Source: Chloroflexota bacterium (GTDB taxonomy: Bacteria; Chloroflexota; Chloroflexia; JAMDCE01). From it: 7,827 bases of DNA. Under the pieces are notes generated by a model. The model searched no databases, had not been told where the DNA came from, and saw nothing but the letters and a program-made list of their open reading frames with translations. Location of the stretch: NCBI GenBank assembly GCA_023489135.1, contig JAMDCE010000701.1:10568-18394 (forward strand), read 5' to 3'. Made by a program: the position numbers and the translations under genes. Shown one piece after another: positions 1 to 5,674 of the stretch (its first letter is position 1; every line of letters begins with the position of its first letter).

Positions 1-770
1 GCGCGCATACGCTCCGGCACTGCTTGTGAGAGATACTCTTCCCCCGGCCCACCGCAAAGCACCACCGTGGCCTGGTGCTCGGCGACCAGCCAGTCTGCCA
101 CGGACGCGAAGCGCTCGGGATACCACCTGCGGGCCGGCGGACGGGCTCCCGCGTGTATGGCAACTATGGGGTTTTGGCCTTCCAACTCCTTCGCTCCCGG
201 AAGCTGCCTCAGCTCATCGAAATCGTAGGGGTAGAGCGGGAACTCGGTCCCGGCATCGCCATAACGCGCTCCCAATGCCTCCACCAGTCTCAGGTGCTTG
301 AGCACCTCTTTCATACCTTCCGGGTACGGCAAGGTATGGGTCAGCCGGGGGGAGGGCAAGTCGGGTCTGCGATAGCCGGCGGTCAATCGCGCGCCCAGCA
401 GGGCCGTGAACTTGTTGCTGACCGACCCGTCTCCGTGCATCTGTATGGCCAGGTCGTAACCATAAGCTCGCGAGGACTTCAGGAAGTCCCTGGTTCGTGA
501 CCAGTCGACCTCCACCTCCAGCATGCCGGGGAATCCCGGGAACTGGACCCACCGGTCAAGATACGCCGAGAATCGGCGGACGAATTCCTTGGCCCAAGGA
601 AGGCCTATCAGGGTTATCTCCGCCTCCGGAAACCGCTTTCGAAGCGCTCGGAACGCCGGCACGGCCAGGAGCAAGTCACCCAAGTGGAGTGCTCTAACGA
701 TGGCGATCTTACGAATCGGAATCTGTATCGTGGGTTGAGCTTCACCCGACCGTGCTACACTAGTTTCCAT
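1..770 (-). CDS. GT9 glycosyltransferase (heptosyltransferase-like), 3' end beyond window
   Basis: The minus-strand frame from the ATG at 770 to the left edge is open for 256 codons with no stop, so the C-terminus lies outside the window. The N-terminal Rossmann half shows the GT9 signature: a hydrophobic strand, then LHLGDLLLAVPAFRALR at residues 28-44, with the conserved Gly-Asp (G31, D32) at the acceptor side. The start of the second domain is visible at about 204-256, with AIHAGARPPARRW followed by a strand and CGGPGEE. The nucleotide-sugar-binding C-terminal motif (N-D/N-T-G-P-M-H in this family) is not reached. The start is supported by GGGAG at 779-783, 8 bases upstream. The ATG overlaps the end of the preceding GT9 reading frame by 11 bases, which points to translational coupling. 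By family it would transfer a heptose or similar sugar from a nucleotide donor to a surface glycan at the cytoplasmic membrane. It lacks the YLCYLAGIPLR block shared by the two upstream GT9 genes, so it is the more divergent of the three. The exact acceptor and sugar are unknown. Confidence 0.88.
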   Translation of the reverse strand, partial: METSVARSGEAQPTIQIPIRKIAIVRALHLGDLLLAVPAFRALRKRFPEAEITLIGLPWAKEFVRRFSAYLDRWVQFPGFPGMLEVEVDWSRTRDFLKSSRAYGYDLAIQMHGDGSVSNKFTALLGARLTAGYRRPDLPSPRLTHTLPYPEGMKEVLKHLRLVEALGARYGDAGTEFPLYPYDFDELRQLPGAKELEGQNPIVAIHAGARPPARRWYPERFASVADWLVAEHQATVVLCGGPGEEYLSQAVPERMR

Positions 771-1071
771 CCAAATAACTCCCGGCCGCGCTAAGTACTT
801 CTTCGGGCTCGAAGTCCAAGCATTCCAGGTTATATGGACATTCGAACCCGTAGCACGGGCTGCAAGCAGTCGGCTTGCGGAGCAAGGTGCTCCTGGTTCT
901 CCTGGGACGCCACTGGGACTCGAGCTCGGTTCCCGAGAACATGATTACAGAGGGCGTTCCAACCGCGTCCGCCAGATGCATAGAGGATGTGTTGTTGCCT
1001 ATCAAGAGCCTGGCTCTGCTTATCAGCGCCGCGTATTCCAGAATGGTCGTCTGGCCGGCCAATAATATAGC
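760..1071 (-). pseudogene. GT9 glycosyltransferase, C-terminal remainder in the same frame
   Basis: This is the 3' continuation of the interrupted GT9 gene, in the same frame, directly after the TAA at 1072-1074. It begins AILLAGQTT, then carries the GT9 donor-binding region LLIGNNTSSMHLADA. Most relatives read N-D/N-T-G-P-M-H there, so Gly-Pro is replaced by Ser-Ser. A cysteine cluster of spacing C-x2-C-x4-C-x5-C follows and matches the neighbouring GT9 exactly. The reading frame ends with TAG at 760-762, inside the start of the next GT9 gene. A TTG at 1062 could formally start a 100-residue ORF, but I see no ribosome binding site before it and the piece is not a complete domain. It is best read as the second half of one broken gene spanning 760-1863, whose total of 367 codons fits the family. 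Confidence 0.75.
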
Positions 1072-1074
1072 TTA
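1072..1074 (-). other. In-frame TAA stop within a GT9 gene
   Basis: The codon is TAA on the minus strand, at position 264 of a 367-codon reading frame. Both sides are in the same frame and keep recognisable GT9 sequence, so a single substitution from a sense codon explains it. It falls in the loop before the LAGQTT strand of the C-terminal domain, where the paralogue at 1914-3038 has SLAGHTN. Confidence 0.8.
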
Positions 1075-1863
1075 GCCTAGGAATGTCGAAGGAACGCCCC
1101 AAACATCCGGTCCGGATTGGGCCAGTCGCTGCCGGTCTTTCTCGTGTCCGCAAACTACTACCGGCAGCTTGCGCCGGTCCATAATCCCCCGGGCCACCGC
1201 TGCCATGCGATAGACGGGGTAGGTCCGCGCCTGGCAACTGGTGAATGGGTGCACCAGTATGAATGGGGCCATCGGGTCCAGGCCCAATCCCGCCAGCTTG
1301 CGATCCAGGGAGGTCCTGGCCTCCTGGGGAATGCTTACCGCTAGATCTCGGTCGGAAAGCTGGAATCCGAGCTGTTCAAGTAGGAGGAGGTTGCGCTCCA
1401 CCTGGTGGAGGGCATCGTCGGGTGACTTGACCCAGGTGGTGAGAATAGCCCCTCCGAATTCCTTCGACATTCCTAGGCGAAGGGGAATGCCTGCCAGATA
1501 ACAGAGATAGGCCGGCGGATACGGGCTCTGCGAAAAGCTGGTGAAGACGAACGCAGCCTCGAAATCTCGCCGCCGGATTTCATCGACCAGCTGGTATTCC
1601 CGTCCGACGTCCTGAGGCCAGCTACCCCGGACGTCCTGCCAGATGACCTTGTGAGAAATGACGTTATCCACCTCCGGTAGCAGACCGAACGTCTGAGACC
1701 CCGCCGGGCTGGCGAACAGGGTCAGGCTGGCCCCGGGCAGATTGGCTCTGATGGCTCTCAAGGCCGGCTGAAGCATCAAGACGTCGCCGATATTGTCCAG
1801 CCGAACGGCCAGAACCCGTTTCAGTCCCTGCCATTGGGGCGCGGTGGTAACATTCCTAGCCAT
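1072..1863 (-). pseudogene. GT9 glycosyltransferase, N-terminal part ended by an in-frame TAA
   Basis: This frame encodes the first 263 residues of a GT9 (ADP-heptose:LPS heptosyltransferase-like) enzyme and stops at a TAA at 1072-1074. The same frame then continues, without shift, through the missing C-terminal domain to 760. Visible motifs are RLDNIGDVLMLQPALRAIRA at residues 21-40 (G26, D27), the YLCYLAGIPLR block, and HPFTSCQARTYPVYR at the start of the second domain. As written, the product would lack the nucleotide-sugar-binding part of that domain and should be inactive. I chose the ATG at 1863 because GGTGA (1872-1876) lies 8 bases upstream; an in-frame GTG at 1875 is an alternative with no clear ribosome binding site. 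The gene follows its paralogue after 50 bases. It is a close relative of that neighbour, sharing the YLCYLAGIPLR and QARTYP blocks. The stop may be a real mutation, a readthrough site, or a base-call error. Confidence 0.75.
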
Positions 1864-1913
1864 TGAAACAGTCACCAGTAGTTTCCACGTTTTTCGTCGG
1901 TTGTGCTTCGGTG

Positions 1914-3038
1914 TTAAGAAGGGCTGGTCCGCGTGGCCCGGGCTGCCGCGGTACCCTTCGATCCGAGACGCGCCCTCTCACGCAGCAAAGACTCAGCCGC
2001 CTCGACTACTTTGTCGGCGCTCACTAAAGTCAGGCATTGGTGCCCTACGGTGCAGGTGCGAGCGTAGCAGTAGGCGCAGGGAGTCGGCTCGTTCAGAATG
2101 CGGTGGGACACCATCCAGGGCCCCCATTGCTCGGGGGGATTGGTCAGCGCGAAGAGGGCCACCACGGGAGTCTTCATAGCTGCCGACACGTGCATAGGGC
2201 CGGTATTGTTCGTTATTAGCAGGTCACTCTGTGAAATGATCGCCGCTAGGGTCCCCAGGTTCGTGTGCCCGGCCAGGGAATGAGTGGGCCATTTGGTCCA
2301 CGACCTTATCCTCTCGACGAGATCCACTTCGCCGGGCATTCCGGTCCACAGCACTTGGCATCCCAGTCGCTCGACCAGCAAGTCCGCCACCTTCACGTAG
2401 CTTCCCCAGGGGTAGGTGCGTGCCTGCACGCTGCAACCGGGGTGGATCACGACCAACGGCCGGTCATTCTTGATTCTCAGCGCCTCGACAAGCTCGGTCG
2501 CCCTGTGATGATCGCCCGGCCGAGGTCTCAGGACCAGGTCTTTCTTATCCGCGGGAAAGCCGAGTCCCGCCACCAGATCGAGACCGTGCTCGACCTCGTG
2601 AACTATCTGTGGAGGGTGGCGGTGCCTGGAGGTTAGCAGGCTTCCCGATCCATCGGTGGATGCCGCGTGGCGAAGCGGTATGCCGGCCAGATAGCAAAGG
2701 TACGCCGCCGGAAGCGAGCTCTGGTGGTAGCTGGTGAAGATAATAGCGCCGTCGAAATTCCTCTGGCTTAGCCGTCGAACCACATCGAACTCGCGCTCAC
2801 TATCGTGAGCCAGAACCCTGTTGGCATCCATCCAGGGCGCGCTGTACACTATCACGTCGTCGACATCCGGGTTGAGATAGCCTGCCTCCGCTCCTACCGA
2901 GCTGGCAAGGAGAGAGATGCGAGCCGCTGGGAGATTCGCCCTGACCGCGTGTATCGCCGGAGTAGTTACGAGTACGTCCCCGAGGCTGTCCAAGCGTAGC
3001 AACAATACATTGGTAACGTCTCTCCAACGGGTATCCAA
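1914..3038 (-). CDS. GT9 glycosyltransferase (ADP-heptose:LPS heptosyltransferase-like)
   Basis: This is a complete 374-residue GT9 enzyme, of normal family length. The N-terminal Rossmann domain has RLDSLGDVLVTTPAIHAVR at residues 15-33 (G20, D21, the conserved acidic position). YLCYLAGIPLR lies at 113-123. The second domain begins with VVIHPGCSVQARTYPWGSY at 196-214 and carries the donor-binding motif NNTGPMH at 277-283. A cysteine cluster C321, C324, C329, C335 follows. The C-terminal tail after about 355 is Ala/Arg/Ser-rich and probably flexible. The enzyme is expected at the inner face of the cytoplasmic membrane, adding heptose or a related sugar to a lipid-linked core. The start is a TTG at 3038, chosen because a near-perfect ribosome binding site (AAAGGAGG, 3044-3051) sits 5 bases upstream and no ATG or GTG fits as well. 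It lies 27 bases after the heptose kinase gene and is tandemly related to the following GT9. A waaF- or waaC-type role is plausible, but the symbol cannot be assigned. Confidence 0.92.
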   Translation of the reverse strand: MDTRWRDVTNVLLLRLDSLGDVLVTTPAIHAVRANLPAARISLLASSVGAEAGYLNPDVDDVIVYSAPWMDANRVLAHDSEREFDVVRRLSQRNFDGAIIFTSYHQSSLPAAYLCYLAGIPLRHAASTDGSGSLLTSRHRHPPQIVHEVEHGLDLVAGLGFPADKKDLVLRPRPGDHHRATELVEALRIKNDRPLVVIHPGCSVQARTYPWGSYVKVADLLVERLGCQVLWTGMPGEVDLVERIRSWTKWPTHSLAGHTNLGTLAAIISQSDLLITNNTGPMHVSAAMKTPVVALFALTNPPEQWGPWMVSHRILNEPTPCAYCYARTCTVGHQCLTLVSADKVVEAAESLLRERARLGSKGTAAARATRTSPS

Positions 3039-3043
3039 ATCCG

Positions 3044-3051
3044 CCTCCTTT
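3044..3051 (-). promoter_or_regulatory. Strong ribosome binding site that selects a TTG start
   Basis: On the minus strand this reads AAAGGAGG, an extended match to the 16S rRNA tail, and ends 5 bases before the TTG at 3038. It fixes the start of the first GT9 gene and may compensate for the weak initiation codon. Confidence 0.75.
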
Positions 3052-3065
3052 CAAGCCCGCGTGAG

Positions 3066-4127
3066 CTACATCTGTGAGGGCTTCCACTTTCGGGCTCGAA
3101 CAACCTCCCACAGAGTGCTTTCCGTCCCCGTTTCCATCTGCTCTCCCAGGAGATGGAGCAGCTCTGGCAAGCTGACCGACGAAGTTCTCTCCTTCGATAC
3201 GGCCAGGGTGGCAGCATCGACGGCGATCCTGGTGGCCACTTCGGGCTGCGCACCCGAGGCCAAACCCAGCGCCAGCGTGCTCACGAAAGAGTCTCCCGCA
3301 CCGATGGCGTGCGCCCCCTCTATCGTTCTGGCCGGTATCCGGCTGGCAGGTTTGCCTCTCTGGAGGAGCAAGGCCCCCTGCGCCCCCAGGGTGATGACTA
3401 CCATGCGGGTATCGATGCGGCTCAACAAGTCCCAGGCGACCTTCTCCACGTAACCGTCCATGCTGAGGTCCTGATTGGCCTTCAGCGGCACGCTGGAGGC
3501 GCGCTGGGCTTCGAGGTGATTCGGGGTCACCACCGTCAGCGAGTGGAAATCGTGGTATTTGAGATCCTTGGAATCGACTATGACCAGCTTGCTGCCGTCG
3601 GCGTTGATCTGTCCTAGCTCGGCCACGAACCCGGGGGTTATCACGCCGGCGAGGTAATCCGAAACGATAATGGCGTCGCACTCCGACTGCAGCTTTCGAA
3701 GCCTCTTCAACAGGTCGCGCTGCACTTCTCCGTCGACGTCGGAGACGTCTCCCTCGTCGAAGCGGACGACGAATTGCGAGTCGGCGATGATCCGCAGCTT
3801 GTTGGTAGTAGGCCGGGACCGGTCGACGACCAGGTACTCATCGGAAATGCCGTGTTCGTCCAGGGCGCGTCTCAGCCGGAAGGCCGTTTCGTCGTTTCCC
3901 ACCACTGCCAGCAGATCGACCTCCGCGCCCAGGCTTCTGCAATTCACGGCCACATTGGCCGCCCCCCCTGGGAGAAATACCTTGCGGTGGCTCTTGACCA
4001 CCGGGACCGGTCCTTCCGTACACAGACGGGTTGCCCTTCCCTCATAGTAGCTGTCAAGCATGGCATCGCCAACGATTAGGATGCGCTGCTGATTAAAGGC
4101 TCGCGCGATGTCGAGTGGACTCGCCAT
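3066..4127 (-). CDS. hldA: D-glycero-beta-D-manno-heptose-7-phosphate kinase (HldA/RfaE1-type, PfkB family)
   Basis: This is a stand-alone PfkB-family sugar kinase of 353 residues from the ATG at 4127. Numbering from an alternative GTG at 4136 gives 356, and the positions below use that. Early motif GDAMLDSYYEG is at 23-33, followed by TEGPVPVV at 40-47 and GGAANVA at 57-63, the layout of the kinase half of HldE. PfkB signature 2 (GAGDSF, 279-284) contains the catalytic base D282. The enzyme would phosphorylate C1 of heptose 7-phosphate to the beta-1,7-bisphosphate, the substrate of the phosphatase encoded just upstream. There is no cytidylyltransferase-type domain after the kinase, so the ADP-transfer step must be encoded elsewhere. 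Some positions differ from typical HldE kinases: RLCTEGPVPVV for RISPEAPVPVV, and VDSKDLKYHDF for VDPK-type sequence. A related sugar substrate is therefore possible. The gene overlaps gmhB by 35 bases. The ribosome binding site (GGGTG, 4134-4138) is weak, so translational coupling is likely. Confidence 0.88.
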   Translation of the reverse strand: MASPLDIARAFNQQRILIVGDAMLDSYYEGRATRLCTEGPVPVVKSHRKVFLPGGAANVAVNCRSLGAEVDLLAVVGNDETAFRLRRALDEHGISDEYLVVDRSRPTTNKLRIIADSQFVVRFDEGDVSDVDGEVQRDLLKRLRKLQSECDAIIVSDYLAGVITPGFVAELGQINADGSKLVIVDSKDLKYHDFHSLTVVTPNHLEAQRASSVPLKANQDLSMDGYVEKVAWDLLSRIDTRMVVITLGAQGALLLQRGKPASRIPARTIEGAHAIGAGDSFVSTLALGLASGAQPEVATRIAVDAATLAVSKERTSSVSLPELLHLLGEQMETGTESTLWEVVRARKWKPSQM

Positions 4128-4695
4128 AAGATGCACCCACTTTGTGATCGAGGATTATCCGTGCTGCCTCCAGGAGGTTCCCGGTAGAACACGTCGCGAA
4201 TGGTGGCGGGGCAATGCCACCATTTCCTGGGGCGAGCAGCACCGTCCTGCAGCCCGCGGCGAATCCCGCACCGATGTCGGAAACCGCGTCGCCGATGACC
4301 CAGGACTCGGCAAGGTCGATGCCCAGATCCCCGGCCGCCCGCAGTATCAACCCGGGCTCGGGCTTTCGGCACCGGCATCTGTAACTGTATTGGGGGACCG
4401 ACCCGTCGGGGTAGTGGGGGCAGTGGTAGAAATCCCGGATCCGGATTCCCTCCCGCAAGAGGATCTCGCGTAGGCTATGATGCATAGCCCGGACGTCCTC
4501 TTCGCCATAATAACCTCGCGCAACTCCTGACTGGTTGGTGATGACGACGAGCTTGAAATCAGCCTGTTGCAGGAGGTCAAGGCCCTCCACCACCCCTCCG
4601 AGCAGCTCGATCTCGTCAGGCCGAAAGGCGTGGTGCCTATCCACGATTAGGGTGCCGTCGCGATCAAGGAACACGGTCTTGGCGGGTGAACTCAT
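4093..4695 (-). CDS. gmhB: D-glycero-beta-D-manno-heptose-1,7-bisphosphate 7-phosphatase
   Basis: This is a 200-residue HAD-superfamily phosphatase of the histidinol-phosphatase/GmhB group, close to the usual length. HAD motif I is FLDRDGTL at 9-16, with nucleophile D11 and acid/base D13. Motif II is VITNQSG at 51-57, motif III is CRKPEPG at 109-115 with K111, and motif IV is IGDAVSD at 134-140 with D136 and D140. The GmhB zinc loop is intact: C92 and H94 (CPHYPDG), then C107 and C109 (RCRCRK). The enzyme removes the C7 phosphate from heptose 1,7-bisphosphate in the cytoplasm, giving the 1-phosphate that is activated to ADP-heptose. The ATG at 4695 is preferred over an upstream start at 4758, because AGGAG (4701-4705) sits 5 bases before it and homology begins right after it. 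It is the first recognisable gene of the leftward operon. The C-terminal ~15 residues overlap the kinase gene. A histidinol-phosphatase role is possible for this fold, but the kinase and GT9 neighbours argue for heptose. Confidence 0.93.
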   Translation of the reverse strand: MSSPAKTVFLDRDGTLIVDRHHAFRPDEIELLGGVVEGLDLLQQADFKLVVITNQSGVARGYYGEEDVRAMHHSLREILLREGIRIRDFYHCPHYPDGSVPQYSYRCRCRKPEPGLILRAAGDLGIDLAESWVIGDAVSDIGAGFAAGCRTVLLAPGNGGIAPPPFATCSTGNLLEAARIILDHKVGASYGESTRHRASL

Positions 4696-4700
4696 GGGTA

Positions 4701-4706
4701 CTCCTA
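4701..4706 (-). promoter_or_regulatory. Ribosome binding site of gmhB
   Basis: The minus strand reads TAGGAG, 5 bases before the ATG at 4695. It decides the start of gmhB against a longer frame beginning at 4758, whose extra 21 residues have no HAD homology. Confidence 0.7.
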
Positions 4707-4780
4707 AGATCGTGTGGTTGGCTTCCGCGCAGAGATACTGCAAGAAACGTACCAGCACCTGGCAAGTCGGGTGTTGTAGC

Positions 4781-5070
4781 GCTTACCTGCCGGCCTTGAC
4801 GGGTCTAGTCTATCTTCTCGCAAGAATCGTGCCAGGAGTCTCTACGGGAGCCTACCTGAGCGCTACCTAGAGAAGAACGCACGCTTGTTCAAGAAGCGTC
4901 CTCACTCGCCCACAGTTCTTGCGCGAATCCCCTTGGCCTACGCCGATCGCTTCGCCCTGGCCCTGGCTCACCTGAGAGATGCCACTGTAGTAACAGAAGA
5001 CCGCGAATTCCAGAAGGCGGAAGGGGTGGTTTCATTGGAATGGGTTGGAAGAGGAATGCAGCATGGGTGA
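4781..5070 (+). pseudogene. Decayed PIN-domain (VapC-like) gene, C-terminal half
   Basis: The frame open from 4780 to the TGA at 5068-5070 ends with residues typical of a PIN-domain ribonuclease C-terminus. IPLAYADRFALALAHL carries the third conserved acidic residue, and ATVVTEDREF carries the Asp of the usual T-G-D motif (here T-E-D). A strand and W (SLEWV) follow. Upstream in another frame (about 4781-4837), ALTGLVYLLARI resembles the helix that precedes this part in VapC proteins, so a frameshift near 4830 is likely. The N-terminal PIN motif with the first catalytic Asp is not found, and no credible start or ribosome binding site is visible. VapC proteins cleave RNA and are neutralised by a VapB antitoxin; no antitoxin gene is seen. 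This is a dead remnant, and the exact 5' limit is uncertain. Confidence 0.6.
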
Positions 5071-5290
5071 ACCGGTTGGTCAACGGCAAGCGCACGATGG
5101 CTGTAAAGCATGTTTGGGCGTCGTATTCTGGTAGGGGCGGCGAATTGGCACCGAACCTGCAACTTCTTCTTTGCTTCTTTATAGATAGGCCATTTCCCCT
5201 TGAAATCACGCCAGGCTGAACTTTCATTCGATCGATTTGGCGACGATGGGATGGATCTGCGCATCCCAATGAAGAAGGGAGACATCACGG
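5071..5290. other. Stretch without recognisable gene
   Basis: Both strands have only short open frames here. A 50-codon plus-strand frame starts at a GTG (5067) and ends at 5219; it has no ribosome binding site or recognisable motif. A 7-bp perfect inverted repeat (TGGGATG at 5247-5253, CATCCCA at 5262-5268) with an 8-base loop lies shortly before the signal-peptide ORF. I found no tRNA, repeat array or mobile-element end. Confidence 0.4.
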
Positions 5291-5392
5291 ATGCGCGTCG
5301 CTGGGGTAATGCAAAATGGCTGCATCGCGCTGCTCGCGGCGGTTGTCCTGGTCCTGTCGGGCGTCACTCCCGCTCCCGCGGCACCAATGTGA
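5291..5392 (+). CDS. 33-residue ORF consisting of a Sec signal peptide
   Basis: From ATG 5291 to TGA 5390-5392 the frame encodes a short n-region with one Arg, a 15-residue hydrophobic core (CIALLAAVVLVLSGV), and a c-region TPAPAAP with small residues fitting signal peptidase I cleavage after Ala. The stop comes only two residues after AA. AAGGGAG (5275-5281) lies 9 bases upstream and could act as ribosome binding site. No mature domain follows in frame. A neighbouring frame stays open to 5454 but shows nothing I recognise. Two readings are possible: the 5' stump of a secreted-protein gene broken by a frameshift or deletion, or a real small membrane or secreted peptide. I favour the stump, because a decayed gene lies just upstream. 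Confidence 0.4.
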   Translation: MRVAGVMQNGCIALLAAVVLVLSGVTPAPAAPM

Positions 5393-5481
5393 TTCAGCGA
5401 TGGGGGATTCGCTGGCCCAAAATGGTGAGCATACTAGGACGAAAGTACTATTGAGGCGGGCGGTTTAGCAAGCTCAATGTG

Positions 5482-5510
5482 TTGTACTTGACAATAACCC
5501 GTGCTATAAT
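5482..5510 (+). promoter_or_regulatory. Extended -10 promoter for the mannosidase gene
   Basis: A perfect TATAAT at 5505-5510 is preceded by TG one base upstream (5502-5503), giving an extended -10 element. At 17 bases upstream of the -10 is TTGTAC (5482-5487), a partial -35 match. A perfect TTGACA (5488-5493) overlaps the spacer, but its 11-base spacing is too short to pair with this -10. Transcription would start near 5517, leaving a leader of about 158 bases before the mannosidase start. Confidence 0.65.
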
Positions 5511-5514
5511 GGTG

Positions 5515-5543
5515 CCGCCCGAACGGGGTTGTGGGGCGGTTTT
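5515..5543 (+). promoter_or_regulatory. GC-rich hairpin with T run at the 5' end of the leader
   Basis: CCGCCC (5515-5520) pairs with GGGCGG (5534-5539) around a 13-base loop and is followed by four T. A competing fold, CCCG-AA-CGGG at 5518-5527, uses part of the same left arm. It lies almost exactly at the predicted transcription start. It could be a weak attenuator or only a stabilising 5' stem. Confidence 0.35.
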
Positions 5544-5603
5544 GGAAAATGGGGCACACCGGCGAAACTGATTGGCGCGTTTCCCTGGCAATTTCGATCT
5601 AAG

Positions 5604-5638
5604 ATAAGTCTACCGGCGGGCAGCGGCGGTAGACTTAT
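5604..5638 (+). terminator. Perfect 12-bp inverted repeat, terminator or attenuator-like
   Basis: ATAAGTCTACCG (5604-5615) is repeated perfectly inverted as CGGTAGACTTAT (5627-5638), with an 11-base GC-rich loop. A pyrimidine-rich stretch with two TTTT runs follows, made of two copies of TGCTTTTCTG at 5638-5647 and 5649-5658. It sits between the promoter and the mannosidase ribosome binding site, so a terminator here would act as an attenuator of that gene. The T runs are interrupted, which is not ideal for an intrinsic terminator. A dyad operator or a stable leader stem is also possible. Confidence 0.45.
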
Positions 5639-5664
5639 GCTTTTCTGCTGCTTTTCTGGGGCGT

Positions 5665-5670
5665 GGAGGT
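5665..5670 (+). promoter_or_regulatory. Ribosome binding site of the mannosidase gene
   Basis: GGAGGT lies 4 bases before a GTG at 5675 and 7 bases before a second in-frame GTG at 5678. There is no in-frame ATG nearby, so one of these GTG codons must be the start. Confidence 0.65.
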
Positions 5671-5674
5671 TGAT

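Noticed and set aside
875..1075. A plus-strand ORF opposite the broken GT9 C-terminal part
   Set aside because: The minus strand has the GT9 donor-binding motif and Cys cluster; the plus frame has no recognisable content.
3153..3617. A 154-codon plus-strand frame inside the kinase gene
   Set aside because: It is antisense to the PfkB kinase, which has intact GAGDSF and GGAANVA motifs.
2800..3681. A 293-codon minus-strand frame across the kinase and GT9 junction
   Set aside because: It is out of frame with two well-supported genes, is Arg/Gly/Pro-rich, and has no recognisable domain; it is a shadow of GC-rich coding sequence.
4860..4910. A short inverted repeat (ACGCTT / AAGCGT) as a terminator
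   Set aside because: The stem is only 6 bp, there is no T run on either strand, and it lies inside the PIN remnant.
5130..5175. A possible tRNA 3' end on the minus strand (GGTTCG followed later by TACCA)
   Set aside because: No T-arm stem, anticodon arm or acceptor pairing could be formed around it.
5200..5454. An 84-codon plus-strand frame in the intergenic region
   Set aside because: Its composition and lack of motifs suggest chance. Its ATG-like start has no ribosome binding site, and the overlapping signal-peptide frame is more convincing. Its last part could still be frameshifted debris of that gene.
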